Under the pieces are notes generated by a model that worked only from the letters and a program-made list of their open reading frames with translations, was not told the DNA's origin and searched no databases. DNA of 64,000 nt, taken from assembly GCA_050084985.1 (NCBI GenBank), contig JBITNC010000001.1, positions 116,932,001-116,996,000 of the forward strand. The letters are read 5' to 3'. This DNA comes from Nageia nagi. Taxonomy: Eukaryota; Pinophyta. Positions 32,820 through 46,071 of this stretch are shown here, piece after piece. The first letter of the stretch is position 1; each line of letters begins with the position of its first letter. The translations under genes were made by a program, and so were the position numbers.

Positions 32820-35300
32820 CTTACTTTAATAGTAATAAAATTTACTCAATCAACCTTAGTATGTAAAGTAATTCCTAAATGAAGATAACAATGATTTGAG
32901 ATAACATTTTTCACTTATTTATCTAAGTTATTATTTATTCAATTTAGATTCTTATATTTTTAATGATGTTTGGTTTTAATGCAAGAGTAAATTCTAATAC
33001 ACCTTATTTAGTTTCCCTAGAATATAATACTAGTTAAGAGTTTAACAATGTAAGGCTCAATATCTAGCAAGGTGGTACATTTTGCAAGATGACACAAGTA
33101 CTCTCTATAGGAAGATATCCCAAATAGAGTGGGGTCCCCACTTTGGTTTTCAACTTTGAGTAAGGGTTAGGCCATGGGAGTAAGGTCCACATGCATGGTA
33201 AAATTCTAGGATTGTGAAATTAGAACTTCAAGAAAATATGATGATGTAATTTTATATGAAAATAAACTTCTAATACCTTCACAATTCTTGGAAATCCCAC
33301 CCAAATATGTTCTTTCACACTTTTTTTCTTTTTTCAAAATCAAAATAATGCAAATTATATCTTTTGGATGAATACAATCAAAGAGCAAGCAATTCGCAAT
33401 AGTAAGAGAAAACATTTTCCAAGACTTGATTTTTATCCAAAGTATATTATGTGTGAATGTAATAATGCCCTCCTAATATAAATGCACTTTTCACTAATAA
33501 AAAAAATATATGGGGTAGTCTTAGTATTAAAGGAGCAAAGAAGTGGTATTGACAAGATGCTTGAAGTAACTTAAACACTCACCTGGCTATGAATATTCAG
33601 GTCTGCTTCAATGTGTGATGCCAATGAAATTACAAGTCTCTAACAAATGAGAGAGCTCAAAAAAGTGGCAATCACTAGGGAAATTTTAAAATAAAAAATA
33701 GATTCACACTTTTAAAACTAGTGTGATCCGACTAACTCCTAGGTATTTACAAACTACTTGGTTGTGATAAGCCAAAAACTTGCAACCCTATTACAAGATT
33801 CTAAAGTTTTGTAAAACTCCAAATTGAATGGTATGAAATATAGTCCCAAACTATGTTTGGTATGATATTTCCTTATAAAAATGGACCTCTATTTTAAAAT
33901 ATAGTGATTTGGATCAATTCTGGTGTATTTTTCAACTTCTAGCCCTTTAGACCCAAATGCGATGCTTTTCTGGTCAAATATGGTGCATTTCTCTTCTTGG
34001 CCCAAAATGTGGTGCATTTAATACCAAATATAGTTTTTTTTATGCACCCCAAATGTATTGAATTTTATATGAAATGTAATTTGTTTCTTATGAAATGTAG
34101 TGCATTTAGTATGGAACGTAGTTGGGTACCGCATTTCAAGGCCAAGATTGGATAATTTATCATAAAATGGTTGAAATGATGGTCAAATATCCAACAAAGG
34201 TAGTATGTGTATACTAGTTGTAAAGGTATAATCAAGGGATATCTAATGCAAATATAATTAGCTCAAATGGATGTCTCTACAAAAATTATGCCTTCCAAAA
34301 TTTGATTGATCTATTTTTAGTAAAGGTTTGGAGGAAAATAAGATATAAATGATTCATTCCCCAATTTGAATTTTGAATGCAAGGAGGTATTCAAATCAGC
34401 TTCATCACTTAATATGCATCCAAATTCCCTACTCTTATGCACCAAACACACTCAAGGTGTTCATACATATAAGAATTCTAGACAACACATAACATATGCT
34501 TTCAAAGTTAGAAATAATGCAAATATGGATTAAAGATGTGAATTAAACTTGTCAATTATGATCTCAAACTTATTTAAACATAAAATAAAACCTAAATTCA
34601 CATAAATAAAATTGGATTACCTCCAATTTGGGCCCCTTGAGTTACCCAAATGATCTTACAATGATTTTCCTCACTCCAAATTGTAATGTGAGACACCTAG
34701 CCTCAATTCAATGAAGGCAATGAACAATATTATGCCTATTATGCAATGATGTGTATTCCTAAGTATTTTTAAGCAATTTATAATGATTATATATAAATTT
34801 AATATGGATTTCCCCATACAATTTTGTAATTAATCCACAATTTAGATTTAAAACCCTAACATAATTCAAACCCTACAAATACAAGGAAACCTTAAAGATC
34901 CTTATATCTCAAGGATCTATGGATACCCATAAGGTTTATTATATGCATTTACCGCATATATATATGAATATAATCAAAAAAATAATGCAATTAATATGAA
35001 TTTAACCCTATAATTATTCTACATGCATGCAACCTATTAAATAAGGAAAGATCTAATAAAGGATACTTCTCCACCCAAGCCAAAAATTCACCACAAAAAT
35101 GCCATAATATTGCAACAAGATATAGAATTCAACCACTATAAGTAACCTAATGGATGTATGATGAAGAACTTAGGCATGTTGTGGTTGAAATCCTCTAAAA
35201 TAGCTTCAAACCCTAGCTTGATCTTGCCAAACCCTAGCATGAAATCTTAGAGTAATTTTTGAGCATAAGTTCAAATTGTGCAATACAAAATGAATTAGGA
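32820..35300 (-). other. Gypsy-B leader / 5' region
   Basis: Noncoding and A+T-rich. It is related by eye to 25480-26340 and perhaps to 27760 in Gypsy-A, for example a shared GAGTGGGGTCCCCACTTTG-like block at 33130 against 25765. LTR ends are not visible. Confidence 0.55.
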
Positions 35301-38300
35301 GAACAATTAGCCAAGAATTAGATTTCTATTTTTTCATTATGTTATATATTTCTGTCACCACTTAAGCTTAGGTATCTAGGAAATACCTTTTTTGCTTTAG
35401 TTTATTTTTAAGTGATTATTCCACTTTTTTACTTTTTTATGTGATTTTAGCTCCTCTTAGAATATTTTTGCACTTTAGCATATTTAGATATTTGCTTTTT
35501 TGACTATTTAGATAATGAAATTAATAAGATTATAAACTAAACATGCCAATGTAATTCATTCATGTTTTTACAAAATGTGTTTTTTTTTTGTATCTATAGT
35601 AATAGTTTTTTATTATTTTCTATTCAAATTTACACGTAAATTCCTTAATGCCAATATTGGATTTCCATAATAGAATCATGAGAAGTTGAAGTGGTTTTTA
35701 CATTATAAAATTATCTTGGGAATTATAGAGATTTTTGAAAATCCATGAGGCATTGGTTTTCTATATAGAACATCCCTAAGATGCTATATAAACTTGTTCC
35801 TTACAAGATTGGAAGATAATCAAGGGGGTATAGTGAGTAAGAGAGGTGGAGAGGATATTGGATTAGTTAGGTTACATTGGATATTATTGGTTATCCATTA
35901 ACAAGTTGATGTTACAATTTTGGGATGGCACATTGCTAGTGTGAGGTCAAATATATTGAAGAGGATAAGACCTTCATAGCAAGGGAGATTTATTTTCCAA
36001 TATTAATCAAAAATGGAGAACTAAGGGATAAATAAAGTAGAGATATTTTTAGAGTTCCAAGAGAGCCAAACAAATAGAGTTGCATAACTTCAAAAGTTAA
36101 ACTCTATAGATTATCATGTATTAGATAAATCAAATAATGCAATGGTGATAGTTGCATTGTATGAGAGTCATTTATATTTATGGGAGATGAAGTATATGTT
36201 TCTAGTATATATATTGGATCATTTTTCTCAAAATAAGGTAATTAATATTATGAATAGATTCTTCATTATTTGGCTGATCAAGAGAATGGTTTCAAATGCC
36301 ATAAAGTTGGAAAGTGTAAGACTATCTAAAGAATAATAACACTCAAACTATTGATGGTTGCAGATCCATATTTAGATTAATAATAAAATTAAAAATTTCT
36401 TAAGAAGTGGATGTACTCTCACATTGTGGGGAACTACTATAAATATTTTTGTTATTATTATGCATGTTATTTTGGTTATATTTTCAATATATTTTTGTAA
36501 TCAGTAGGTTGTACAATAAATGAAGACATGAAATGTTTTAAGTAATATGATAACATGCTTCAATGCTAATGTTAAGACAAGTTTTAGCATTGGCTTTAGC
36601 ATTGACATTGGGGTTAAGATTAAATCTATATCTACAAAATAAAATGCAAATTGTAAAATCTATATTTGAGGATTCAAGTAGGTCATAGGCTTTTGATGAT
36701 TACAAATCATATGATATAATAGAAATTAAATTAATATCTAAGTAGTAATCCTTAGGTATTCAAAAAAGAAAAAAAATGATTCCAAAAGAGAAAAAATAAG
36801 AAGAAGATACTCAATTTTAGGTGAAAATATAGGCCTAATGAATTGGGAAAATTAGGAGGCTCCCATAGATCCTTCTATATTTCATCATATTATATATAAT
36901 TTATTTCCTTATTCTATTGTAATTAATAAATAATATATATGAAATATATGAAGAGATAAAATTTAAAATCTCAACATAAAAAGTATCAATCAAAGTCTCC
37001 AATTCTAATTATGATTTCTAGGTACAAAGAGATAAAAAGGTAAAAGTTAGGTATATCAATTTTTTTATTTAAAAATTATCAATTATTTATTAAATATCAT
37101 TTCATGTTAGTTTATACCAAATTTGATCAATTTCAATGCTAGTATTTTTATTTATGAATTTTTAAAAATTCAAAATTATATTACCTTTGGGGCATTAAAA
37201 GACCAATTATGGCAAGCCCCTTGATAATATCATACTACTAATAATCTCCTTCAATGTTTCATCTTTTTAAGAGTTGGTTATATTTTTAAAATTTGATTAT
37301 TGTCACATACTCACTTGTATAGTTACTCCCATTTTAATCTTTAGGAGAACAAAATATCCTCCATATGCTCATAATATGGTAACATGATTATTGCAATCCT
37401 AAATCCTTAGGTTATATGTCCTTTATTTCTTGTTCATCACTTTTTATTCATTTTTATATTTATGATTTATCATTACATATATTATTTATTTCTTCTCTAG
37501 TTCATGGTTATTTCTATGGTACATGATTCTCATGTTCTTCATGGTCATCGCTATATATTTTATGTTCTTCATATTCTCAAGTTTTCTCTTCTATGTTTTT
37601 TATGTTTCCTAATAGAATTCGAAGGGCAGGATAATAAGGGGTATGATTCCTAATAATTATTAACATTTACTAACACCCCCCATGCCACTTATAATAGGTA
37701 CAAACTTGAGGTAACATATAAACCCTTGGAGGAAAATATGTTTTTTCTCTTTTACAAAATCACTTTTACTTTAAATACTTTGGCTCACATAAGGTTCATA
37801 ATTAATCCAAATAAAAAAGGGGTATAAAGAAAGGATAACATATGGTACATCAAGCTTATGTTATTTATTGATATCATTATTACATAAGTATCACCAAATA
37901 TGATAATATATTTATCTTCTTCTTACTTTTATAATGTGGTATTGGTCTCCTCCATGACATCTACATAGGGACCAAACTATACACTATTAAATTTGGTTTT
38001 AGTTTATTAAGAATACAAATTTAGTTATCTAAAATATTTTAATTATTTTGAGGCAATTTCAATGAAGCAAATTCAAATTTCAAGACAAAGGTTTTTGAAT
38101 GTGTTATATTCTTTTGCAAAGTATAAAAAGATACCTCAACTATATTTTGAATCATCAAATCTCATTATGATTTAATAACTCTCTAAAAAAATATATTCTT
38201 TCATGATCCAAACATTGCTACTCTTGGTGTGAATCTAAAACTACATGTACACTTCAACAATGTCATTCTAAATCCAAATCATGGAGGAATTCATTATAAT

Positions 38301-39543
38301 AATTTAATAATAAGATAAGAGAAAATTTTATGCCAAAATTATAAGTTTTAAGATAAACTAATAAAATTAAACCAAAGATCGACAACCCCAAAGTAATCCC
38401 ACAACCCTTACGACCTTCAACTTAGTAAAAAACTCTACAACAACCATCAATTTCCCCAAAATCATTTACTTTTTAGGTATAATTTAGAAAGGATTTGCAG
38501 GTTGTTTAAAAGAATTAAATTATTTAATAATTGGTGTACAAATATCTCATTTCATATATTTAACACATGCTATATTTTGGAGTGTTATGTTCACTTGTTA
38601 TCTTTTTCCCTTGGTCTTTTGTATGTTGAAGTTATCATATTATTGTTGTATTTCCATATATGTCCTTATTAATTTCTATTTTCATTTCATAGGTAAATAA
38701 TATTATTTCTTAATACATTTCTCATTTTGATTTATTCATAATAGGATTGGTAACAAAATCTAGGTCTAGTGTAATGGAAAGTGGTAGCATATGCCATTTA
38801 TTCCAAATAATTTAAAATAAAATACTTACTTTAAAAATTAAATAATATAATTTATTTAATTATAATAAATCTTACATCAAATTATATTTGAATCTTTCAT
38901 AAGTATTTTTTCCTAAGAATTTTCAAAATCTTAACTTTAGATGTCTTATTATATCTTAAAACATATTTAGACTAGGATAGTTAGACATGTATACTAGGTA
39001 AATAGAATGGGCATGTATCCTAGTCTAAGTTCAAGCATATTAATGATACTTTAATATCATGATTGATGAAATAAGAATTAGATCATTGTTATTATATTTT
39101 AACATAATTTATACATCAAACATAAGGATTATTTTAGGTATAACAATGAATTATAAAATATCATTTTTTTGTTAATATTTGAGGTGGTTTTTAGAGAACC
39201 AATAACCACTTTACATCGAATGTAGTTCCAAATTTGTTCCTTAGCCTGCCCATGGCATTAATAATAATCTCTCAACTTGGATGAGGGCTCAAACACTTTC
39301 AAAACTTGAAAAAAATATTTGTTTTGAATACCTTGTACATATCTTAAGATAAGCATTAAAATTTATACACTTTTAAAAAATATTCCAAATCCACCAAGGA
39401 TTTGCAATTTAAACTTCTTAGTCTAAAATAAATTAGCTATGGATCTTTGGAAGTTGTTCCAAAATATTGGGCCTTGCATTTCAATTAGTCTGATAGACTA
39501 GGAAAACTCCTATCACTGCTTACTTGAGCTAAGTAAATAGGTC
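35301..39543. other. A+T-rich sequence without recognised genes
   Basis: Mostly featureless. Two weak retroelement hints exist. At 36440-36460 CTATAAATATTTTTGTTATTATTATGC resembles an LTR promoter. At 37660-37690 the minus strand reads GGCATGGGGGG followed by TGTTAGTAAATG, which could be a polypurine tract and LTR start. The open frame at 36142-36336 matches no family I recognise. Confidence 0.45.
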
Positions 39544-40554
39544 TCATCTTATATCTTTCTTATTTATAGGTTTAAACCAACTCCACCATCCCTCCAACTC
39601 AACCTCAAACCCAAACCAAATTGATTTTTTTGAGGGTAGGTTGGCAAAAAAGTCCAACAAAGAAGAAGTAAAGACAATAATCATTGTGCCTTCCTTTGTG
39701 AGAGAGGAAACTCCTATGCTTATAGGTTCAAGACCCACTAAAATATAGAAGAAAAACTTGCTTAAATAAAGTTGATCCTTCAAATAATCATCCATAATAC
39801 AAAAGTTGTTACATATAAAATTCACACCTTCTAAATTTACCCTCCTCGTTAAGAATAGAGCATCTAGAATTTTAAGCAACATAGGATTTTTGCCATCCCA
39901 ACTATGATCAAACATGTTCCCTTCTATAGTAAAAAATACTTTATCCTTTAACTAAAAACCCCTTTTCTCCTCAATAAGTAATAGAGTACTGATACAAAAT
40001 AAGTCTTCAATCTCTATAGGTGTGAATCTAGAATCTAGGAAAAAGTCCATTAGGCTTTTTATAAAAAGATATGAATCCATCCCAAACAATGCTTCCTCCT
40101 CCATATAATAGAACCAAGATATGAGAGAGAAATCAAAGATAATCCCTTCAACCCTATTCAGACCTAGAAAGTCTAGATCTACAACATAGGCATCGCCTTT
40201 GCTCCTTAACTTACCATACACCCCACTCACTACCTCCTCTACATCATTTCTAACCAAACCCTCCTGAATAATCCATTCCCCATATTAAGGCTTCTATTTT
40301 ATCCCTGTTTCCATCTCTTTGGCCTTGGGAAATATGAAACCCAAAATCCCTCCCTCTCTTTCTCAACCAATAGAGTCCAAGTTGCCCTTTGCATCCTTCT
40401 TATCCCTAGAAAACCTTCCCTTTCTCCTAGAACACCCACCTTCAACAACACCACCAACTTCTAGATCCCCTCCATTCCCAACATTTCCTCTTCCCCCCTT
40501 CTCCTTAGCACTCACTTTGCCACAACTACATGAGCTCATCCTCTGAAATGGCAC
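39544..40554 (-). pseudogene. Decayed single-frame ORF of about 337 codons, unknown product
   Basis: From 40554 to 39544 one minus-strand frame runs through only four internal stops (near 40363, 40294, 40285 and 39950) with no frameshift, in contrast to the surrounding DNA. Three open pieces result: 40554-40363 (basic, Gly-rich, beginning PFQRMSSCSCGKV), 40257-39952 (acidic/hydrophobic, YVVDLDFLGLNRVEG) and 39915-39544 (ends LEGWWSWFKPINKKDIR). The first codon is GTG, so the true start is unknown. I recognise no domain. It may be a host-gene fragment, processed copy or an ORF of an unfamiliar element. The plus strand at 40319-40546 is also open (Pro-rich), probably a by-product. Confidence 0.5.
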
Positions 40555-40560
40555 TCACCC

Positions 40561-41748
40561 TCATTGAAGATCCACCTAACTTAAATAATATCTTATTCTA
40601 TAATTATCATTAGTAATTTAATATTTTATTTATTAAAATATTTATGAGATTGAGAGGTAATATACACATTATGATATAATACTTTATTTTTTAATATTGA
40701 TTAGCTTGTCTTCCCTAGTATTGATTGAGAATAATAATGGTCAACCTATAATCATTGTCAAAATATTATTTATACCCTTTTGTAATTCATTATGTCAATA
40801 ACCATTAAATGCCTTCATATTTGAATATTCAAATGTTGAAATAGAATCTATATTTACTTTTTTTTAAAATATGATACCTTGTCATCTTATATAACAAAAT
40901 TGATAAAATTAGATTAAGAAAAAAATGGCAATGTATGTACTCATTGTTGATGTTTTTATACATGCATCTTTGAAGGTAAATGTCTTAAAATGTCTTACTT
41001 TGAATAAGTATATGATGGAGTTGGTGGTGGAAAATTTTGGTTGCAATTCTATTAGAAAAAAATTTGTTTGAGTTGCTTATTAATGATCTAACCTACAACA
41101 AGATTGGTATATATACATAAAAATACAAATAATATCAACATGTAAACTTAAACCATAGACATATATGAAATTATAAAGTATAAAATCTCATTCACCATTT
41201 TAATTATAGGATTTTGCTTAATATGAATGATTAATAAAATTTCTTCAAAGGGATATAAGTTCATTACAATAACCATTGAATAACAAAGTGAGTTGAAGGA
41301 GCCCTACTTATTTCAAACAATGAAAAATATGTGATTGTAATAATTGGATCACCATTCACCATTATTTCAGATAATGGGATTATTTCTAAGTATATAGACA
41401 TAAAGTTTGATAAAAATTATATATCAAGCATAGAATTTCAATTATATACTATTCATAATGCAATTAATAAACAAAAGTAACAATAAATAAAATTACAATA
41501 TAAATTATTAATATAATTATTTATACATAGAATTAGGATCTTAGAAACATTAACTAGAATTATAATAAGGGTCACTGCATATGCATTAACACATAATGAG
41601 GAATGGTTATAATTAAAAACTATAAATTTATTAGATAAAAATTTCCTTAAGAGGAATGGTTAGAATTAAACATATTCAATAAGTTATATTTAACCAACTA
41701 CTTTGGTTTGATGAAGAATAAATTCATGTCATTAAACACTTAAGGATA
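40561..41748. other. A+T-rich flank left of Copia-3
   Basis: No recognisable gene or repeat; short frames only. Confidence 0.6.
41744..41748. repeat. Left target-site duplication of Copia-3 (GGATA)
   Basis: GGATA before the left LTR; AGATA at 47167-47171 after the right LTR, four of five bases equal. Confidence 0.65.
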
Positions 41749-42277
41749 TGTTGAAACTGAACATTGTTAGACTCTAAAATTCAATCTCAAAAATTTAGTT
41801 TTTGTATTGTTAATGCATCACCCCATCGCATTTTCAAAACAAAACTCTACCACATTTTAGAAACAAGATCATGTTTTCCCAAAAATGCAATAACCAATGC
41901 ATTTTTCCTGAAAAGTGACCACATTTTATCCTAATAGTTTTTGGGTAGTTTTGGTGAATTTTTAAGTAGTTTAAATTCAATTTCTTATTTCTAAGAGTTC
42001 ATTTTGATTACTATTTTCAATTGGGTAGCTTTGAGATGTATAAATTAGAGTTTTAAACTTGTGTTAGGGTTGGATTGTGGAATCATATGATGTAACTTGT
42101 AAATTGCACCTTGTTCTTGTAAAGTAAACTGTTTGACAAAATATCATAGTAATAATTCCACTTTATTTTCCAGATCTATGTCAAATTTATGATTTGGATA
42201 ATACATTTATGAATGTATGATGAATGAATGTTGTTTTTATAAGTATTTTACTATTTTATAAAGTGTTTTAAACTTCA
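41749..42277 (+). repeat. Copia-3 5' LTR (529 bp)
   Basis: Starts TGTTGAAACTGAAC and ends AACTTCA. It aligns along its full length with the right LTR. Confidence 0.92.
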
Positions 42278-42280
42278 TTT

Positions 42281-42292
42281 TGGAATTAGCAC
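42281..42292 (+). other. Decayed primer-binding site of Copia-3
   Basis: TGGAATTAGCAC, eight of twelve bases matching TGGTATCAGAGC, at the usual three-base distance from the LTR. Confidence 0.55.
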
Positions 42293-42402
42293 TAGTAGAT
42301 CCAAATTGAGTTTTATTGGGTTTAAAACTGTCGGTATTTTGTAAAATGTTTTTTTTTGGAAAGTTCTTTTGCAAATCCAAGTAGTGTTAGAGTCTTGCTA
42401 TC

Positions 42403-43425
42403 ATGGAAAACATTTAAAACTCAATACCAATTCTATAATTTGATGGATTAGATTATGAATATTTGAGCATCCGGATAATGACTCTCTTGGAAGGAAAAGT
42501 CTTATGGGACATTGTTGAAGTTGGATACAAAGAACCAGATGATTGGAGTATCCTGAGTGAAGATCCAAAAAAGGAAGTCAAATAGATGAAGAAAAATAAT
42601 TTTTTGGCCTTATCACATATTCAAGTTACTCTTAATAAAAGCATTTTTTCAGGATTCTTAGTTCATAGAACTGCTATTGATGCATGGAAAGCCTTGAAAG
42701 AAAGCTACCAAGGAAGTGTCAAAGTGAAGGAGGTAAAACTTTAGACCCTCAAAAGAGATTTTAAGAATCTCACATAGTATGAAAATGAGAGTATGGGTGA
42801 TTATTGTGTAATGGTGAAGGACATAGTAAACAAAATGGCCACCCTTGGTGATAATTTGGAGAAAGCTTTGGTAATTAAAAAAGTCTTGAGGACTTTATTA
42901 CCAAAATGAGATGATGTGGATCTAGTGTTTAATGAAACCAAATATCTTTGAACTTTGGATTTTGATCAATTGGTTGGATCTCTCACATCTCAAGAAGAGA
43001 GTTTTTTGAGAAGGTCCAAGGTTGGTACAAGTGAAGAACAAGCATTCTCAACCAAGGAGAATGATAATACTAGAGGAAGAGGTCAAGGTAGAGGTCAAAA
43101 TGATAGAGGAGGAAGAAGAGGCTCTTTTGGAAGAGAAAGAGGAAGAGATCATATTTTAGATGGTGACCAAGATAATAGTGTAAGTGCAAGTACTAGAGGG
43201 GGATATACTACAAGAGATAGAAGAAGATACAAAAGGAATGTGCAATGCTATCATTGTAACAAATTTAGCCATTTTGAGAAATACTGTAGACAAAAACAAG
43301 CCTCTCAATACAATAGATCAATGAATTATGAGGAAGAAAAATATTCCTATGGAGATTATTGGGAAGAAGATACCTATGAAGAAGATGTCTTGTTTCTTTC
43401 TATTATCCAAAGAGGAGAATCATGA
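42403..43425 (+). pseudogene. Copia-3 gag
   Basis: The N-terminal two thirds (42403-42950) has scattered stops but clear gag motifs (ALKESYQGSVKVKE, MGDYCVMVKDIVNKM). From 42955 to 43425 it is open for 156 residues: an RG-rich nucleic-acid-binding stretch (GRGRGQGRGQ-like) followed by one intact CCHC knuckle and an acidic tail. Confidence 0.88.
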
Positions 43426-44361
43426 AGCCAAAGTACTTCTTTCACAAGAAAATGAAACTTGGGTTCTTGATAGTGATTATTCACACCACATGAATGGAAA
43501 CAAGGAGCTTATATCATCTCTTGATAATTCCTTTACTTCTAGTATCAAACTTGGGGATGAAAAGCTCTTGGAGGTGATTGAAAAGGGGGACATGTTGGTT
43601 CCTACCAAGAAAGGTACTATGAAGGTAAAAAGTATTTATTTTTCTCCTTATTTGAAACAATCTCTTTTAAGTGTTGGACAAATGCTAGAAAATAATTATA
43701 AATTAGTTTTTGAAGATAAAATGTGTAAGATCTATGATAAGAATAGAAGTGGAAGGATAGTCACTACAGTGAAAATGAATAAAAATAAGCTTTTTCCCAT
43801 CAAGTTTGTGGAGCAAGGGGTAGGTTTTGCTTGTGTGAGCATTAATGATAGTTATCATTTATGGCATTTGAGGTTTGGACATGTGAATTTTTAGAGTTTA
43901 AAGTTTTTATCTCCACTTGTTTATAGTTTGCCAAAGGTTCAAGATACTAATACAATGTGTGAAGGGTGTGCTCTTGGAAAGCATGCAAGGGGTTATTTTC
44001 CACAGAATGAAGCATGGAGGGCTAAATATCTTCTCCAATTGGTGCATAATGATCTTTGTGGACCAATGCAAACACAAAGTATTGATAAAGATTCTTATTT
44101 TCTTACCTTTATTGATTATTTTTTCAGATATTGTTAGTATTCTTTCTTAAACACAAAGCTGAGGCATTTGAGTGCTTCAAGATTCTTAAATCTAGTGTTG
44201 AGAATCAAAGTGGATATGCAATTAAGTGTTTAAGAACTAATCATGGTGATGAGTTTTACTCTAATGATTTCCTAAATTTTTGTAGAGATTTTGGTATTAA
44301 GAGGCAATTGACTTCATCATACACACCCCAACAAAATGGAGTGGATGAAAGAAAGAACTAG
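43328..44361 (+). pseudogene. Copia-3 protease and integrase N-terminal half
   Basis: The frame at 43328-43894 covers the protease (LDSDYSHHMNGNKEL) and pre-integrase domain ending LWHLRFGHV. The frame at 43928-44137 has the CX2C knuckle and first Asp (HNDLCGP). The frame at 44131-44361 has the second-Asp motif, altered to TNHGDEF, and YTPQQNGVDERKN. Each boundary is a stop or frameshift. Confidence 0.86.
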
Positions 44362-44475
44362 ACTTTGGTAGAAATGGCAAGGCGAATGATGCATACAAAA
44401 GGTTTGAGTAACTTTTATTGGGCTAAAGCTATTTAGACTATTGTTTATATTTTAAATAGGAGTCATACAAGGAGT

Positions 44476-44739
44476 TTGGGTAATGTTATTCCTTACGAGT
44501 GTTGGCTTGGAAAGAAGCCAAGTGTTAAACATTTTAAAGTTTTTGGTTGTCTTGCTTATGTTCATGTGAATGATGAGCATAGAAAAAAGCTTGATGCTAA
44601 GAGTGAGAAGTGTATTTTTATTGGCTATAGTGAACACTCCAAATCTCATAGATTTTTAAATCTAATTTTTCACAAAGTTGAGGTATCTATAGATGCCATT
44701 TTTGATGAAGGGGAAAGTTGCAAGTCTCCAAAATGCTAA
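44476..44739 (+). pseudogene. Copia-3 integrase C-terminal part
   Basis: IPYECWLGKKPSVKHFKVFGCLAYVHV and KCIFIGYSEHSK match the conserved copia region after the integrase core. The window between 44362 and 44475 is the same domain with stops. Confidence 0.85.
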
Positions 44740-44959
44740 AAGTTTATTTTTGATGATGGTATGTTTGAAGAGAATGCTTCAAATGATGAAGGAAGAGTTC
44801 AGCCTGGCCATGTTTCACACAATCAAGTTCAACCCAAATTTGTTTTTTCTTCACAAATGTGATCTTAAAGTCCATAATATGGTTCTTCTTTACTTCTATC
44901 ACCAAGTGCAAGTGTAAATCAATCAATAAGAGGGTGATAAATGATCATCCCTCTTCTTA

Positions 44960-46071
44960 ATGTTGGACCAAAATTTTTCAAGAAGGTTGACAAGAAGTCA
45001 ACATAAGGAGTTAGATGCTACTTTGCAAAGGCTAGAAAATTTGCAAATGTTAGGAGATGAAGACAATGGTGATCCCAAAGGTGATATGGTAAATTATGCT
45101 TTAATAATTTTTACTTCTAATGTTTGTGTTTCTAGTTCTTATAAAGTTACTAAATTTGATGATTTTGAGCCTTATTATTTTGAACAAGCATGTTCTAACA
45201 AAGTTTGGATGAAGGCTATGAATGAGGAGATTTCTTCCATTGTTAAAAATGACACATGGGAGTTATGTAAGCTACCCCAAAATAGGAAATGCATTGGATG
45301 TAAATGGATCTACAAGATTAAAAGGAATAGTGATGGTTCTATTGAAAGATACAAGGTAAGGTTTGTTGCAAAAGGGTTCACACAAAAGTATGGCATAGAT
45401 TATGAAGAGACATTTGCTCCTATTGCAAGGCAAGAGATAATATGAATGGTGGTTTCATTGGCTGCCCACAAGAATTGAAATGTGCATCACATGGATGTGA
45501 AGAGTGTATTCCTTGATTTCTATCTTGAAGAAGAAGTGTATGTGTCAAAACCTCAAGGTTTTGAGGTTAAAAGAAAAGAAGATCAGGTATATAGATTAAA
45601 CAAAGCATTGTATGGGTTGGATCAAGCTTTGATAACTTGGTACATAAGAATCAATCACTACTTTCTCAAGTATTATTTTTCAAAGAAGCAAGAGTGAGAA
45701 TGCTTTATATTAAAAGAAACAAGGTATTAAAATTCTACTTGTTTACTTGTATGTAGATGATTTTTTTCATGAGAAGTAGTTCTTCATTATGTGATTCTTT
45801 TAAAGATGAGATGAAAAAATAATTTGATATGACTGATCTTAGCTTGATGAGTTACTTCTTGGACATGGAAGTACATAAAACGCATGATGAGATATTTCTT
45901 TATCAAGCCAAGTATGCTAGAGAGATGTTAAAAATATTTGGCATGAGTGAATGCAAACCTGTAGCTACTCCAATTGCACATGGACAAATTTTGTATTCAT
46001 ATGATGGGGCTGAAAAAGTAAATAAAAATAGAGTACAAGAGCATTATGGGAATTTCAATGTTCCTATGTAA
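44960..46071 (+). pseudogene. Copia-3 reverse transcriptase
   Basis: The frame at 44960-45445 (161 residues) holds the RT entry (VWMKAMNEEISSI, KWIYKIKRNSDGSIERYK, ETFAPIAR). The frame at 45482-45697 has MDVKSVFLDFYLEEEVYV and KALYGLDQALITWY. The YVDD-containing piece around 45755 is off frame (LYVDDF visible). The frame at 45829-46071 is the thumb-side end (MSYFLDMEV, MLKIFGMSECKPVATP). Confidence 0.87.

Noticed and set aside
40319-40546. Proline-rich plus-strand ORF
   Set aside because: It overlaps the decayed minus-strand frame, which continues for 337 codons; the plus frame ends quickly and is low complexity.
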